Shown one piece after another: positions 39,075-46,777 of a DNA stretch of 64,000 bases (within the stretch, counting starts at the first letter, position 1; each line of letters starts with the position of its first letter). The DNA comes from Shewanella dokdonensis (GTDB taxonomy: Bacteria; Pseudomonadota; Gammaproteobacteria; Enterobacterales; Shewanellaceae), in the NCBI RefSeq assembly GCF_018394335.1, contig NZ_CP074572.1, forward strand, positions 806,001-870,000, given 5' to 3'. The notes beneath the pieces were generated by a model. The model saw nothing but the letters and a program-made list of their open reading frames with translations. It was not told the origin of the DNA and did not search any database. A program made the position numbers and the translations under genes.

Positions 39075-39298
39075 ATACTCTCTCTAAGCACTTCATCCCA
39101 CCTTGAGCCCATTTCGTCACTTTTGACGACTTAGCTGCCACTGACAGATCTGTCGACACCTGTAACCATGAGCTAAAAACCGGGACAACTTCCCATGAAG
39201 CGGGGCTTTGCACCGTATCGGGACGATTTTGCAGGTCGTCTGACCTACATCCCGGCGAGCAATGCTCCGGTTAAGCGGTCACCCCAAACGGCTGACCA
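39075..39298 (-). ncRNA. Candidate structured 5' leader of the hyf transcript
   Basis: If transcription starts downstream of the sigma54-like promoter at 39311-39327, the leader is about 225 nt. On the minus strand it can form GGTCA/TGACC, then CCGGAGC/GCTC(g)CCGG, then a nested GGGA..AGGTC/GACCT..TCCC. Later come the palindrome GACAGATCTGTC (39143-39154) and CGTCA-CTTT-TGACG (39115-39128). It could be a riboswitch-like or anti-terminator leader; I do not recognise a known class. Confidence 0.35.
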
Positions 39299-39310
39299 AT
39301 GTCCCTTAAG

Positions 39311-39327
39311 AGCATTTTCTGCGCCAA
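39311..39327 (-). promoter_or_regulatory. Sigma54 promoter of the hyf operon
   Basis: Minus strand TTGGCGCAGAAAATGCT: TTGGC at -24 and TGCT at -12 with GG and GC 10 nt apart, as in FhlA-dependent E. coli promoters. It lies about 240 nt upstream of the hyfA start. Confidence 0.75.
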
Positions 39328-39404
39328 TTGGATAAATTATTTTTTAATCCTTTAATTTCATGTGGTTATATTTAATTAGCGATAAATTTCACGTTAGATT
39401 AAGC

Positions 39405-39427
39405 TTCGACATCTCACGAATTCGACA
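39405..39427. promoter_or_regulatory. Candidate FhlA upstream activating site of hyf
   Basis: Two direct TTCGACA elements (39405-39411 and 39421-39427) 16 bp apart, 80-110 bp upstream of the sigma54 promoter. The same half site occurs in the UAS of the Cys hydN-fdhF operon. Confidence 0.5.
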
Positions 39428-39490
39428 GTTGTGACACCGCTTGGTAACGCATGGTTAACCGAGTCACATGGCTGGCATTGTTTTTGCTCA

Positions 39491-39590
39491 TGGTTTTTAC
39501 GGATAGTTTTTACTGATGGTTTTTACGGACAGTTTTTACGTGATCGTTGCTGATAGTTTTTGCGGATGGTTTTGCATGGTCGTTGCTGCT
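39491..39590. repeat. T-rich imperfect tandem repeats
   Basis: TGGTTTTTACGGATAGTTTT and TGGTTTTTACGGACAGTTTT stand 26 bases apart, each followed by TAC(g)TGA. Degenerate copies (GATAGTTTTTGCGGA, TGGTTTTGCATGG) and two TCGTTGCTG units follow. They lie in the hyf-fhlA intergenic region. Origin or role unknown. Confidence 0.6.
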
Positions 39591-39599
39591 GCAAGACTT

Positions 39600-40244
39600 C
39601 GCTGTGCGGCGGCCGGGTTAAACCTGGTGAGCTGTTATCCCTGAGCAACGACTGGCTCGGCGGTTAAAAACAGACATTCATATGGAGAATAACGGGCACA
39701 GCCGTTACCTAAGGCTCGTAGCCACGAGGGGCAACAAACAGTTGAGTGTTTGACCGCCTAAAATCTCCGTGGTACAGCGCCACACATGACTGGAAAAATT
39801 GCGCGGTTATCTGCATAGGGGGCAATAACCGCCAAATGGGTTTGTATTCGCCAATACACTGCGCTGCCAATTGGCATGACGGCTCGCCGTCCCGTTGGCA
39901 ATCTATAATAACAAGGGCGCACAGCGCCTTAAGGAACGCTCTTCATGCAACATATGCAACGCCAAGGCTTCTGCCCTTTGCGGTACTCAGTACCCAGTTC
40001 AACCAACAAGCATCCAGCCATTTCGGGCCATAATGACCCAGTCACAACCGTCGCCCCCCCGATGTCTTGCCGTAATTCATAATAATCAGTGAGTTTGTGA
40101 TACATACTGCAATTACGTCAGGAACTCCTGGGGAGTTTGGGAGCAGTCGCATTTTGACAGATGCGAGTATGTTTTAATAAATTGTCTGTCTTAGCGAACT
40201 GCATGGATGCGCTGCGTACCGGGTGAAAGCTGCTCAAGGCAACC
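39600..40244. other. Gene-free hairpin-rich region upstream of fhlA
   Basis: About 640 bases with no convincing ORF (an open frame at 39746-40033 looks random). Strong potential RNA structures on the plus strand: GGCGGTTAAAAACA (from about 39658) with TGTTTGACCGCC (to about 39757) closing a domain with AACGG/CCGTT and GGCT/AGCC hairpins; GCGGTTAT/ATAACCGC at 39803-39832; and a nested GCCAA..GACGGC/GCCGTC..TTGGC at about 39866-39899. A TATAAT at 39904-39909 could be a -10. It could hold a small RNA or a long structured fhlA leader. Confidence 0.45.
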
Positions 40245-40292
40245 GTGCCCCGGAACAATGGCCTTTATGTTGTTGTAATAGAACGTGGAACC

Positions 40293-42389
40293 ATGGCACA
40301 GCGATTTCAATATCTTAGTGAACAGAAAAGCTGCCTGAGGCTGACGCATCAACTACTGGATCAAGCCAGTGTTGAAACTATGCTGCAAAGCCTGAATCAG
40401 CACTTTGTTGAAACAGGGTTACCTTATGACTGTTCGGTGCTGGTTGATGGCCCGATGGCAGCACCACGGCTTTATCTTCAAGCTGATGATGGTAACGTCT
40501 GTTGTTTTGACGAAGCCTCCTTATTACAAAATGGCCCGTTACGTATTGTGCAGGCCAGCAGAACCGTGCTGCATCTGAGTTGTGAAGACTATCGCCAGCG
40601 TTATCCGCGCTTGAGCGTTAGCATCCGCCCCCAAGCCTTTGGCGACTATCTAGCACTGCCGATTTTGAATCATCGTCGGCTGATGGGACTGCTGGAAATT
40701 ACCCGCCATGATACCGATGCTTTTGATGATGACGACATCGCCCACCTGGAACTGGTTGCTGAGTCCATGGGCGTCGCCTTAGAACATTTGCAATCCCGTC
40801 TGGCTCTTAGCTTTGAGCAAGGGCAACTGTGTGAAGAGCGCGATGATTTCCATGTGTTGGTAAATGTCACCAATGCGGTGATCACCGAACGCAGCGTCGA
40901 ATCCTTGGTAGATAAAATCGCCAGAGAAATTCACTGTTACTTTGGCATCAGCGCCATTAGCGTTTGTCTGCCAGAGACAGATCCCAACAATCTGACACTC
41001 TATAACGCCTTTTTTGTCCAGCCGGGGAAACCACAGGAAGCCCAAATTCATATCAGCGCCTCACGCAGTATCTGCCAGCAGGTGCTAGAAAGTGGCGAAA
41101 TTCAGTTACGGCAATTGTCAAAAGACGAGCCGCTGGCCTGTAACGAAACTCAGCTATTTAACCTGTGGCCCGCCGAATCACACCTGTTGTGTCTGATCCC
41201 GATAAAATTTGCCGGACAAGTGCTCGGGGTGCTGAAACTGGCGCAGGCCGACGAAGCGTGCTTCAAAGGCTCGCGCTTACAACTGCTCGCACAAGTGGCC
41301 GAACGAACCGCCATTGCCGTAGACAACGCCCGCGCCTATCAGGAAATCAACCGTCTGAAAGATCACCTAGTGCAGGAAAACAACTATCTGAGTGAACAGG
41401 TAGAAAGTCTCAGCCATCAGCAATTTGATGAGATCATCGGCCGCAGCAAGTCCATTACCGAAGTCTTGAAACAAGTGGAACTGGTGGCAAAAACTGACTG
41501 TAGTGTGCTGTTGCTAGGCGATACTGGCACCGGAAAAGAAGTGTTTGCCCGCGCCATTCATCGTCTCAGTCCTCGCAATGGCAAGCGCATGATAAAAATG
41601 AATTGCGCCGCCATGCCTGCGGGGTTACTGGAAAGTGATCTGTTTGGCCATGAAAAAGGCGCCTTTACCGGTGCCAGCAAAGAACGCATGGGACGTTTTG
41701 AACTGGCCCATCAGAGCAGCCTATTCTTAGATGAAGTCGGTGATATGCCGCTGGAACTGCAACCGAAACTGCTCCGGGTGTTACAGGAGCAAGAATTTGA
41801 ACGGGTGGGTGGCAATCGGCTGATCAACGTTGATGTGCGCCTGATTGCCGCGACTAACCGCGATCTGAAACAGATGGTGACTGACAAAGAGTTTCGTTCC
41901 GATCTGTTTTATCGTCTCAATGTTTTCCCTATCCGCTTGCCACCGCTAAGTGAACGCCGCGACGATATTCCACATCTGGCGAAATACTTTGTCTTCCGCG
42001 CCAGCAAACATATGGGACGAAACATCGACAGCATCCCATCACGGGTATTGAGGCAGTTGCAAGAGATGGACTGGCCGGGGAATATCCGCGAATTACAGAA
42101 TGTCATTGAACGTGCAGTACTGCTAAGCACAGGTCATGTGCTGCAACTGCCTCCTGAATTGGGTCTATTCGAGGCCGAAGAGGAGTTACAGTTGACACCA
42201 CATGAACCCAAACCACAGCGTAACGCCGAAGAGGATGATGAATATCAACGGATTATTGCCGTGTTGCAGGAAACTAACGGCATCGTCGCGGGGCCACGAG
42301 GAGCAGCACATAAACTGGGCTTAAAACGCACAACTCTACTGTCGCGCATGAAACGACTGGGTATTGATAAAGAAACCGCGCTGGTATAA
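40293..42389 (+). CDS. fhlA: Formate hydrogenlyase transcriptional activator FhlA
   Basis: 698 residues from ATG 40293 (MAQRFQYLSEQKSC); an in-frame GTG at 40245 is less likely. Domain order: N-terminal region, two GAF-type sensory domains (about 20-185 and 195-375; formate sensing in E. coli FhlA), AAA+ sigma54-interaction domain (about 395-625) with Walker A LLGDTGTGKE, GAFTGA sigma54 loop and Walker B LFLDEVGDM, and a C-terminal Fis-type HTH (GAAHKLGLKRTTLLSRM) almost as in E. coli FhlA. It activates sigma54 promoters when formate builds up. Divergent from the hyf operon, whose promoter region carries the proposed sites. Confidence 0.92.
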   Translation: MAQRFQYLSEQKSCLRLTHQLLDQASVETMLQSLNQHFVETGLPYDCSVLVDGPMAAPRLYLQADDGNVCCFDEASLLQNGPLRIVQASRTVLHLSCEDYRQRYPRLSVSIRPQAFGDYLALPILNHRRLMGLLEITRHDTDAFDDDDIAHLELVAESMGVALEHLQSRLALSFEQGQLCEERDDFHVLVNVTNAVITERSVESLVDKIAREIHCYFGISAISVCLPETDPNNLTLYNAFFVQPGKPQEAQIHISASRSICQQVLESGEIQLRQLSKDEPLACNETQLFNLWPAESHLLCLIPIKFAGQVLGVLKLAQADEACFKGSRLQLLAQVAERTAIAVDNARAYQEINRLKDHLVQENNYLSEQVESLSHQQFDEIIGRSKSITEVLKQVELVAKTDCSVLLLGDTGTGKEVFARAIHRLSPRNGKRMIKMNCAAMPAGLLESDLFGHEKGAFTGASKERMGRFELAHQSSLFLDEVGDMPLELQPKLLRVLQEQEFERVGGNRLINVDVRLIAATNRDLKQMVTDKEFRSDLFYRLNVFPIRLPPLSERRDDIPHLAKYFVFRASKHMGRNIDSIPSRVLRQLQEMDWPGNIRELQNVIERAVLLSTGHVLQLPPELGLFEAEEELQLTPHEPKPQRNAEEDDEYQRIIAVLQETNGIVAGPRGAAHKLGLKRTTLLSRMKRLGIDKETALV

Positions 42390-42433
42390 GGCAAATCGCA
42401 GATTGCCATAGTCGTTGCCAGCTCAACACCATC

Positions 42434-42511
42434 TAAGTGCGGGATTTCTGATATTGCGCCAGTAGTTTATCTAACGCATTAGCAAATGCCTGCCTATCTG
42501 CCTGATTCAGC
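42434..42511. repeat. Direct repeat, left copy of yaiI 3' end
   Basis: 78 bases that match 43475-43552 with two mismatches. They correspond to the last 26 or so codons of yaiI including its stop region. Together the copies flank the CPBP protease gene. Confidence 0.9.
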
Positions 42512-42551
42512 AACTGACGATAACATACTGTCACTCAACAATTAGCTGCTG

Positions 42552-43316
42552 CTAACTGCCAACATACAACAGCAAATGTATCAGCATATGAGCCATAACC
42601 GCGGCTTCCAATCCATACCGCCAGAACAACCAGCCAGCAGCAATACCGAAAATGCCATTACCCAATAACAGGTACGTGACCAAAAATGGATTGGCGGCAG
42701 AAGTCAACATTAACGCCGCAGGCAAGTGCCCTAAGCCAAACAGTAACGCAGACACAACAATACTCAACCAGGGGCCGACACAGGATGATGTTGCTCTACC
42801 ACCACAAAACATCCGGTAAAATAGCCACAATAAAAAAGACATTGCCCCCCAACGGACAAGCAATTCCTCCGTCAAACCGCCATAGAGCAGCCGACTGTAA
42901 AGCGGTGGTGCTAATTTACTGCCGTTTGCAACGAAATCTGCTGGCAACCTAGGAATGGCAAAGTATTGTAAGCACAGCAGCAACACACTACAGAGTATCG
43001 CCACCCGTATCGCAGCCCACAGTGGAGCCTTTACGGCCGACCACGATATATATCGTTGGGCTAGCCATATGGTGAATAACGGTGCACTGAGATTCACCCT
43101 GACACTGCACCAGTTGCCTAGCATAAGCGCACAGAATAACAGTAGTGCAGTTTGAAATACGGATAACAGCAGCAGCGCCCATTGAGGTATGGACGGCGAG
43201 AGTGTCAGGGTAGACAACAGTGTATTGATGGTGGGCAACAACGACAGCGCACCAATAATCCCCAACAAAAAAAGCAACCACAGCAGTGGCCAGTTAAAAC
43301 GATATTGCGGTATCAT
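42552..43316 (-). CDS. CPBP family intramembrane glutamic endopeptidase (Abi/CAAX-like)
   Basis: 254 residues with about seven or eight membrane helices. The CPBP motifs are visible: EELLVRWG (motif 1, EExxxR), FGLGHLP (motif 2, FxxxH) and a final helix with an MAHMLIHLL His (motif 3). It should be a membrane protease; bacterial members act in peptide processing, bacteriocin immunity or defence. The gene lies between 78-bp direct repeats made of the yaiI 3' end, with two identical palindromes in its upstream region, so it looks like an inserted unit. Confidence 0.82.
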   Translation of the reverse strand: MIPQYRFNWPLLWLLFLLGIIGALSLLPTINTLLSTLTLSPSIPQWALLLLSVFQTALLLFCALMLGNWCSVRVNLSAPLFTIWLAQRYISWSAVKAPLWAAIRVAILCSVLLLCLQYFAIPRLPADFVANGSKLAPPLYSRLLYGGLTEELLVRWGAMSFLLWLFYRMFCGGRATSSCVGPWLSIVVSALLFGLGHLPAALMLTSAANPFLVTYLLLGNGIFGIAAGWLFWRYGLEAAVMAHMLIHLLLYVGS

Positions 43317-43327
43317 CCTGCACCCAA

Positions 43328-43403
43328 GACATATTATGTCAATAATACCAACTACCTTAACGGATTACGGATTGGATGCAAGCATTATCAGACATATTAT
43401 GTC
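43328..43403. promoter_or_regulatory. Paired palindromes upstream of the CPBP gene
   Basis: GACATATTATGTC occurs twice (43328-43340 and 43391-43403), each a perfect 6+1+6 palindrome, 63 bp (about six helical turns) apart. They lie 12-87 bp upstream of the CPBP start. A likely pair of operators allowing DNA looping; the repressor is unknown. Confidence 0.55.
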
Positions 43404-43473
43404 TTCGATTTTGCAAAAAATAGCTATAGGCTATAGATCATAAGCTATAAGTGACTTGTGTTTCAGCCGCCCG

Positions 43474-43932
43474 CTACGTGCGGGATTTCTGATATTGCGC
43501 CAGTAGTTTATCTAACGCATTAGCAAATGCCTGTCTATCTGCCTGATTCAGCGCGGCCGGGCCTCCCGATTCAATGCCACTCGCCCGCAAGGTATCCATA
43601 AAATCGCGCATGGTCAAACGTGCTCGGATGTTATCTGGAGTAAAAGCATCGCCTCTAGGACTCAGCGCTTTACCGCCCTTTTGCAATACATCGGCGGCTA
43701 ACGGAATGTCCGACGTGATCACTAGATCGCCTACTGCTACTCGTGCCACGATTTCATTATCGGCGACATCAAACCCCTTCATTACCTGTAATGTACTGAT
43801 AAATGGAGATTTAGGAATTCGTAATGGCTGATTTGCCACTAACGTCAACGCTACCTGACACCGCTCTGCCGCGCGATAGAGCACTTCTTTAATTACCGCT
43901 GGACAGGCATCAGCATCAACCCAGATTTTCAT
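43474..43932 (-). CDS. yaiI: YaiI/YqxD family (DUF188) protein
   Basis: 152 residues, PIN-like fold: [48 protein letters not shown] and [20 protein letters not shown] are diagnostic of UPF0178. Full length. The function is unknown, with a nuclease-like fold. Its last 78 bases are duplicated at 42434-42511 beyond the CPBP gene, so an insertion has probably occurred at its 3' end while keeping the gene intact. Confidence 0.9.
   Translation of the reverse strand: MKIWVDADACPAVIKEVLYRAAERCQVALTLVANQPLRIPKSPFISTLQVMKGFDVADNEIVARVAVGDLVITSDIPLAADVLQKGGKALSPRGDAFTPDNIRARLTMRDFMDTLRASGIESGGPAALNQADRQAFANALDKLLAQYQKSRT
43475..43552. repeat. Direct repeat, right copy (within yaiI 3' end)
   Basis: Matches 42434-42511 over 78 bases with two mismatches. 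This copy is the true 3' end of yaiI. Confidence 0.9.
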
Positions 43933-44069
43933 CTTGATCCACTCACAAAAAGTATTGCGCTTACTTTACCTTATTCTTTGCAGCACCATCACCCATCAGC
44001 AATGGATTGGGCGAATTTAGTGTTCAACGCAACATTAAGCATCATGCCTTAAGCCGCATCATGTTGACG

Positions 44070-45278
44070 TTAGTGGCTCACATTGAACTTATCAAAATTC
44101 AGTTGGTTTTCTTTTGGAGAGCTGGTAATTCTGCTTACCGAGTGCAGTTTTTTATAGAATATATACCCAAGACAAGAGTAAAACAGCCCCACAACTAGCG
44201 CTCCAACCCATTGAATTTTAATAAAATCAATTTTAAACAGCAGTGTTAACCCCACCAAGCTAACAAAGTTCAGCAGAAAATAGTTACGGCGGCCCAAACG
44301 CTGGTGTGTCAGATTGAGGTTATCGGTGTAGAGTCGAATTAATGAGTCGAGCGAGTTAACCACAAAGAGAATACCAACAAATACCATCAAAAAGTTAATC
44401 CCGCCGGAAGTCGCAATGTGTGTCTGATGGTAATGCCATAACACTCCGAACCATAAGGCAATTGGCACTGAAGGAAATATCAGCATAACCACTAACAGTT
44501 GCCAGGTGCGTAATCCACCAGCAAAACGCGCCGTAAACTGACCGATCATGACACTCCAAGCCAGCCACCAAAACAGATAAAACGCATGGTACTGATTAAT
44601 TGGAAACACAAAGCGGTCAATATGGACAAAATAGCCTTCCAGTAAGGATTCTTCTGCGAAATATTGAGCGATGTGGCTATTGCCCCATACAAAGGCATTT
44701 CCCCACATATACGCTATCAGCCCAAAAAATAGTGCGGTGGATGATAAGCTGAGGATACGCACATATTTCAGCTCAGTGCTGCTGTACACCGCCAAGGCAA
44801 TTGCCGCAAACACGACCAGATAAAAACTCGGTTCAATGGTTTTACCATCGCCCAATGAAGGCAAATACCAAGGTAGATTTTTTAATAGCAAGAAAGCAGT
44901 AAATGCACAGGTACCAACAATCACCACGTTGTTCAGCAGCTGTACCCAGCGGATCTGAAAGAACTTCACTTTCGGTTCAATAATGCAGAAATAGAAACAG
45001 GTGAGGAAATAAAAGGCCCAAATAAAAAAGCCCCAAAAGCCAAACTCAATCGCTAATGGATTGGTGAAATCATAATCAGCTTGCGTACTGTAACGATTGA
45101 ACTCAGTGAGCGGAAACATAATCAGCCCAACGTCGAGGCCGGAGGTAAACAAAATTGCGATAAACGTGACTAGCTTGACGGGCGTTACACCAATCATCTG
45201 TAAGTTGCCCCATTTCCACAGAATGAAAATAATCGCAACCAGTGCCAGACTGATGCCAGCACTTAACCAAATTAACAC
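44070..45278 (-). CDS. BCCT-like integral membrane transporter
   Basis: 402 residues with about ten to twelve hydrophobic helices. It resembles the betaine/carnitine/choline transporter fold (GFWGFFIWAFYFLTCFYFCIIE, WWLAWSVMIGQFTARFAGGLRTWQLL, which is like the WWxxWxPFxGxFxARISxGR motif). It is shorter than normal BCCT members (about 500), lacking part of the N-terminal helices and the tail, so it may be a divergent or unusual member. The substrate is unknown. Alone; the next upstream region is 750 bases without a gene. Confidence 0.6.
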   Translation of the reverse strand: MLIWLSAGISLALVAIIFILWKWGNLQMIGVTPVKLVTFIAILFTSGLDVGLIMFPLTEFNRYSTQADYDFTNPLAIEFGFWGFFIWAFYFLTCFYFCIIEPKVKFFQIRWVQLLNNVVIVGTCAFTAFLLLKNLPWYLPSLGDGKTIEPSFYLVVFAAIALAVYSSTELKYVRILSLSSTALFFGLIAYMWGNAFVWGNSHIAQYFAEESLLEGYFVHIDRFVFPINQYHAFYLFWWLAWSVMIGQFTARFAGGLRTWQLLVVMLIFPSVPIALWFGVLWHYHQTHIATSGGINFLMVFVGILFVVNSLDSLIRLYTDNLNLTHQRLGRRNYFLLNFVSLVGLTLLFKIDFIKIQWVGALVVGLFYSCLGYIFYKKLHSVSRITSSPKENQLNFDKFNVSH

Positions 45279-46029
45279 GGAATACTCCTGTTTTTATTAA
45301 AAATCTATAAGGCTGATGGCTAGGCCACAACCGCCAAAAATGATTAGTTATTCATCTGTGTTACCAGGTCAACCGCTTCAGAAAATAGTAAAAGTACGAA
45401 ACAACCTAAGCGGTCAACATTGCCCACTAACAGATGAAAGTTGGTAAATGACCCGGTGCAATCGGGAAATATCGATGGAACGACAGCGCAAGCCGCTTTA
45501 CCCATGTGATAAAGAGGCCGCACAACCCGCCCGCCCCATATGCAATATATTGGCCGATAACGGGGTGCTGAGTTAGGCATTGATGGTGTGTTGCATAACC
45601 ACCGATGAGCTAATCTATTCACGAGAAAACTTATACAAGTTTTGCAGTCGTTAGCTAAATAACACCTTGATTGTTTGCAACAAAAACGCCTGAGCGTGTA
45701 GCTAAAAGACGCGCGCTGAAAACAGCGGCGAACGAAAGGTCCATTTGTGATACGGGCATGTTATTGCCTTATTTTGCGGAATAAAGAGGGCGGATTCAGA
45801 TACGGCTTAACAACATCAAGCGGTTAAGCACTATCAACGCAGGGGATCTCACCAACTTAAGCAATGTATTTTTGTGATCAATATCACAAAGCAAGAGATC
45901 GGCAAGCCGTGCCTAGAACCGCAGCGCGTGCTAATCAGCACTTACATAACCCCAAACTTCGGTAGCTGCGGTGTCATGTTCAAGCGACAAAATGCCCCAA
46001 AATAAAAGTGATTGTGGGCGTAAAAACAA
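45279..46029. other. Gene-free region with a CRP-type palindrome
   Basis: About 750 bases without a supported gene. An open frame at 45344-45622 (minus) looks random. A perfect CRP consensus palindrome TGTGATCAATATCACA lies at 45873-45888, far from any start in the right direction, so an unannotated transcript is possible. A GTTAGGC/GCATAAC pair at 45572-45599 is probably chance. Confidence 0.5.
45873..45888. promoter_or_regulatory. CRP-type binding site
   Basis: TGTGATCAATATCACA is a perfect TGTGA-N6-TCACA. It lies about 595 bp upstream of the BCCT-like gene and 190 bp past the 3' end of cytochrome b561. The target is unclear. Confidence 0.6.
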
Positions 46030-46059
46030 AGGCCACCGGCAGTTAACTGCCGGTGGCCT
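46030..46059 (-). terminator. Terminator of cytochrome b561 gene
   Basis: A perfect 15+15 palindrome AGGCCACCGGCAGTT/AACTGCCGGTGGCCT; on the minus strand TTGTTTTT follows. Very stable. Confidence 0.85.
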
Positions 46060-46080
46060 AGCTACACGCGGGAAAATCTA

Positions 46081-46644
46081 TTACTTTTTATGGCCTGGCA
46101 GCATTGACTGCAAAGTATCATCTTTATCGATGAAATAGTGTTTCAGGGCAAAGGCTGCATGACCCGCAATCACCACCAACAAGGTGTATGCCAATACACT
46201 GTGAACTGGGGCGATATATGGCACCAAGTCAGGTGATTTTGGTAACAACGGCGGAATGGTGAACAAACCCGCTACCGGAATCGGATATCCTGCGGCAGAG
46301 CTGTATGCCCAACCAACAACAGGTACCAATACCATCAACAGATACAGCAGATGATGTCCGGCATGAGCGGCTTTAATCATCAGTTGGCTCATACCAGTCA
46401 GCGCTGGCGGCCGATGGGTCACCCGCCAGATAATTCTCAACACGATCAGAAATAAGCTGATGGTAGCAATCGACTTATGTAAGGTGATGGTTTCACTTTT
46501 CTGCAGGTCATGTGCAGCATCAATACCGTAAGACAAAAACAGCCCTGAATACGCCCCGATTGCCATTGCCGTTAAAATTACAATCGCCATTGCCCAGTGC
46601 AGTACTTTGGCAGTCCCGGTATATGATCTGTTTTGAGTTGCCAT
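46081..46644 (-). CDS. Cytochrome b561 family protein
   Basis: 187 residues from ATG 46644 (MATQNRSYTGTAKVLHWAMA); the longer frame to 46710 adds a non-family N-terminus. Four helices with the haem-ligand His pattern: KVLHWAMA, ITLHKSIAT, AGHHLLYLLM, PVHSVLAYTLLVVIAGHAAFALKHY. It is an inner-membrane dihaem quinol:electron carrier, like CybB. Its exact electron acceptor is unknown. Ends in a strong terminator. Confidence 0.88.
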   Translation of the reverse strand: MATQNRSYTGTAKVLHWAMAIVILTAMAIGAYSGLFLSYGIDAAHDLQKSETITLHKSIATISLFLIVLRIIWRVTHRPPALTGMSQLMIKAAHAGHHLLYLLMVLVPVVGWAYSSAAGYPIPVAGLFTIPPLLPKSPDLVPYIAPVHSVLAYTLLVVIAGHAAFALKHYFIDKDDTLQSMLPGHKK

Positions 46645-46777
46645 GAATAAATCCCTAAAGTTATCAACTAACGACAAATGATAATCTTTTTTAACTAATT
46701 TAAATGCCATTTAATCGCAGCAATTAATGCACATTTTCGATAATTTCAACGTATTCTAATAAACCCTATCGATGACA

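Noticed and set aside
39126..39140. Second sigma54-like element (TGGCAGCTAAGTCGT, minus strand) close to hyfA
   Set aside because: The -12 lacks GC, and the upstream palindrome is too near for an enhancer-binding protein; the element at 39311-39327 is far better.
39746..40033. 95-codon open frame in the hyf-fhlA intergenic region
   Set aside because: Composition (many Trp, His, Cys, Ser) looks random, there is no Shine-Dalgarno, and it overlaps strong RNA hairpins.
45572..45599. GTTAGGC and GCATAAC close together, like integron core sites
   Set aside because: They point the wrong way for one attC, no arms or cassette gene are nearby, and 7-mers occur by chance.
45344..45622. 92-codon minus-strand frame upstream of the BCCT-like gene
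   Set aside because: No recognisable domain, unlikely residue mix, no ribosome binding site.
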